From assembly GCF_015645095.1 (NCBI RefSeq), contig NZ_JADOTW010000017.1:29790-93789 (forward strand): DNA of 64,000 nt. The letters run 5' to 3'. Below, one piece after another: positions 62,608-64,000 of the stretch. The notes under the pieces are model-generated. The model was given only the letters and a program-made list of their open reading frames with translations. It was not told the origin of the DNA and did not search any database. The translations under genes were made by a program, and so were the position numbers. Position 1 is the first letter of the stretch. Each line of letters begins with the position of its first letter. Origin of the DNA: Halomonas sp. 328. GTDB lineage: Bacteria > Pseudomonadota > Gammaproteobacteria > Pseudomonadales > Halomonadaceae.

Positions 62608-62647
62608 TTGGTAAAACGGGTGTTCGCTGCTATAGTGAACACCGTTT
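62608..62647 (+). promoter_or_regulatory. lpxC: lpxC promoter overlapped by an inverted repeat
   Basis: TTGGTA (62608-62613), 17 bases, TATAGT (62631-62636) is a good sigma-70 promoter. AAACGGGTGTTC (62614-62625) and GAACACCGTTT (62637-62647) are complementary apart from one extra G. They flank the -10 element, so a dimeric repressor could bind across the promoter. An eight-T run just upstream (62602-62609) may end ftsZ transcription. Confidence 0.6.
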
Positions 62648-62677
62648 GATAACAAGCTCTATGCCTGGCGGTTACCC

Positions 62678-63589
62678 ATGATCCGACAACGCACTCTCAG
62701 TAACACCATTCGCGCCACCGGCGTCGGCCTGCACTCCGGCGAGAAGGTCTACCTGACGCTGCGCCCGGCCCCGGTCAACAGCGGTATCGTCTTCGTGCGT
62801 ACCGACCTGGACCCGGTGGTGGAGATTCCCGCCCGCGCGGCCAATGTCACCGATACCACCCTGTGCACCGCCCTGTCCCGGGACGGGGTCAAGGTGGCCA
62901 CCGTCGAGCACCTGATGTCGGCCTTCGCTGGCCTGGGCATCGACAATGCCATCGTCGAGGTCAGCGCCCCCGAGGTGCCGATCATGGACGGCAGCGCCGG
63001 TCCCTTCGTCTTCCTGATCCAGTCCGCCGGTATCGAGGAGCAGGAAGCCGCCAAGAAGTTCATTCGTATCAAGCGTGAGCTGGTGGTGCGCGAGGGCGAC
63101 AAGGAGGCCGCTTTCCTGCCCTACGACGGCTTCAAGGTGGCCTTCTCCATCGACTTCGATCACCCGGTGATGGAGCTGCGCGACCAGCGCGCCGTGGTGG
63201 ACTTTTCCACCACCTCCTTCGTCAAGGAGGTCTCCCGAGCGCGGACCTTCGGCTTTATGCGTGACCTGGAATACCTGCGGTCGCACAACCTGGCCCTCGG
63301 CGGCAGCCTCGATAACGCCATCGTGGTGGACGACTACCGCATCATGAACGAGGACGGGCTGCGCTACGAGGACGAGTTCGTCAAGCACAAGGTGCTGGAC
63401 GCCATCGGTGACCTCTACCAGCTGGGCCATAGCCTGATCGGCGAGTTCCGCGGCGTGAAGTCGGGCCATGCCCTCAACAACCAGCTGTGCCGGGTACTGA
63501 TGGAGACCCCCGAGGCCTTCGAGATCGTCACCTTCGAGGAGGAGAGCGCCCGGGCGCCCATCTCCTATGCGGCGCCGGCCATGACCTGA
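62678..63589 (+). CDS. lpxC: UDP-3-O-acyl-N-acetylglucosamine deacetylase (LpxC)
   Basis: The zinc deacetylase that commits lipid A synthesis. The 303-residue product has the zinc His78 in [40 protein letters not shown] with the substrate-binding loop, and [14 protein letters not shown] with the second zinc His and Asp ligands, then GHALNNQL. It is the last dcw-linked gene, as in pseudomonads and E. coli. In enterobacteria its level is set by proteolysis; no FtsH-type C-terminal signal is clear here. Confidence 0.97.
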   Translation: MIRQRTLSNTIRATGVGLHSGEKVYLTLRPAPVNSGIVFVRTDLDPVVEIPARAANVTDTTLCTALSRDGVKVATVEHLMSAFAGLGIDNAIVEVSAPEVPIMDGSAGPFVFLIQSAGIEEQEAAKKFIRIKRELVVREGDKEAAFLPYDGFKVAFSIDFDHPVMELRDQRAVVDFSTTSFVKEVSRARTFGFMRDLEYLRSHNLALGGSLDNAIVVDDYRIMNEDGLRYEDEFVKHKVLDAIGDLYQLGHSLIGEFRGVKSGHALNNQLCRVLMETPEAFEIVTFEEESARAPISYAAPAMT

Positions 63590-63608
63590 TGCCGCACCGC
63601 CAGACAGG

Positions 63609-63640
63609 ATCGCCGCCTTCGGGCGGCGGTCTGCTTTTTG
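63609..63640 (+). terminator. Intrinsic terminator after lpxC
   Basis: CGCCGCC (63611-63617) and GGCGGCG (63622-63628) pair over a TTCG tetraloop, with further pairing at the base, followed after a few bases by five Ts (63635-63639). It lies 22 bp after the lpxC stop. Confidence 0.85.
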
Positions 63641-63662
63641 GCCTCGAAAGCCGGCTTACCCC

Positions 63663-63690
63663 TTGACCCGGAAGCAATAATCCTTATACT
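63663..63690 (+). promoter_or_regulatory. Promoter of the tRNA-Asn cluster
   Basis: TTGACC (63663-63668), 16 bases, TATACT (63685-63690), then a GC-rich discriminator (ACGCCCCG). This is a strong sigma-70 match of the stringently controlled type found before stable RNA genes. Confidence 0.75.
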
Positions 63691-63711
63691 ACGCCCCGTG
63701 TTCGACGCTGT

Positions 63712-63787
63712 TCCCCGATAGCTCAGTTGGTAGAGCAAATGACTGTTAATCATTGGGTCGCAGGTTCGAGTCCTGCTCGGGGAGCCA
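63712..63787 (+). tRNA. tRNA-Asn (GTT), copy 1
   Basis: A 76-nt cloverleaf with encoded CCA. The acceptor stem is TCCCCGA/TCGGGGA, the D-arm contains AGCTCAGTTGGTAGAGC, the anticodon loop CTGTTAA has GTT at 63745-63747, and the T-arm contains GGTTCGAGTCC. It is the first of three in tandem behind one promoter. Confidence 0.98.
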
Positions 63788-63817
63788 ACGCAGCGTGACG
63801 AACACCACTCAGACCGA

Positions 63818-63893
<76 letters not shown>

Positions 63894-63926
63894 CCTCCCT
63901 GGTCTGAGATCTTGCAAGGCGTATGT

Positions 63927-64000
63927 TCCCCGATAGCTCAGTTGGTAGAGCAAATGACTGTTAATCATTGGGTCGCAGGTTCGAGTCCTGCTCGGGGAGC
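63927..64000 (+). tRNA. tRNA-Asn (GTT), copy 3, cut by the window edge
   Basis: Identical to copy 1 as far as visible. The window ends one base into the CCA, so only its last two bases are missing. More genes of the cluster may lie beyond. Confidence 0.96.

Overview
The window is a GC-rich (roughly two-thirds G+C) stretch of core gammaproteobacterial chromosome with no phage, transposon, integron, CRISPR array or defence locus that I can see. Gene content and order (rpoE-mucABCD-lepA-lepB-rnc-era-recO; rpoN-hpf-ptsN-rapZ-ptsO with lpt/kds; mla-ibaG-murA-hisGD-degS; rplM-rpsI-petABC-sspAB; lpoA-rsmI-rnpB followed by the dcw cluster to lpxC) resemble pseudomonads and the Halomonadaceae. Composition and protein sequences fit a Halomonas-like member of the Oceanospirillales best; that placement is inference, not a measured match.

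Layout. 1-6.0 kb: xthA and a small basic ORFan, rhlB, dinG and a DAHP synthase. 6.3-15.9 kb: the sigma-E envelope-stress operon (rpoE, rseA/mucA, rseB/mucB, rseC/mucC, mucD), then lepA, signal peptidase I, RNase III, Era and RecO. 16-24.3 kb (minus strand): NPr, RapZ, EIIA-Ntr, HPF and sigma-54, then LptB/LptA/LptC, KdsC, KdsD and a Na+/Ca2+ exchanger. 24.4-31.6 kb (plus): MlaFEDCB, IbaG, MurA, HisG, HisD. 31.8-34.7 kb: DegS/AlgW (minus), a Nif3-family protein (plus), YhcB/ZapG (minus). 34.8-41.3 kb (plus): ZapE, L13, S9, cytochrome bc1, SspA, SspB. 41.4-44.7 kb (minus): DolP, GmhA/DiaA, YraN, LpoA. 44.7-63.6 kb (plus): RsmI, RNase P RNA, and the dcw cluster rsmH-ftsL-ftsI-murE-murF-mraY-murD-ftsW-murG-murC-ddlB-ftsQ-ftsA-ftsZ-lpxC, with no mraZ. 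63.7-64 kb: three tandem tRNA-Asn genes, the last cut by the window edge.

How it works together. Most of the window builds or guards the cell envelope. KdsD/KdsC make Kdo precursor, LpxC commits lipid A, LptA/B/C export LPS, the Mla system keeps the outer membrane asymmetric, MurA-G/MraY/DdlB make lipid II, LpoA activates a peptidoglycan synthase, and FtsA/Z/Q/L/I/W with ZapE and YhcB divide the cell. DegS and RseA/RseB sense damage and release sigma-E; MucD removes damaged proteins.

The least expected signal is structural. At three of the five convergent gene junctions (recO/ptsO, hisD/degS, nif3/yhcB) the 3' end of one gene is repeated in tandem in its own 3' untranslated region, between its stop codon and a near-symmetric bidirectional terminator. 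The copies at degS and yhcB are recent (78/80 and 58/59 identical bases by eye). An older 58-bp tandem duplication covers the ribosome-binding site and first codons of kdsC and leaves an 18-codon leader ORF whose stop lies one base before the kdsC start. Other regulatory signals worth attention are two sigma-54-type -24/-12 elements upstream of rpoN itself, an operator-like inverted repeat over the lpxC promoter, and a hairpin-rich 326-bp gap before hisD.
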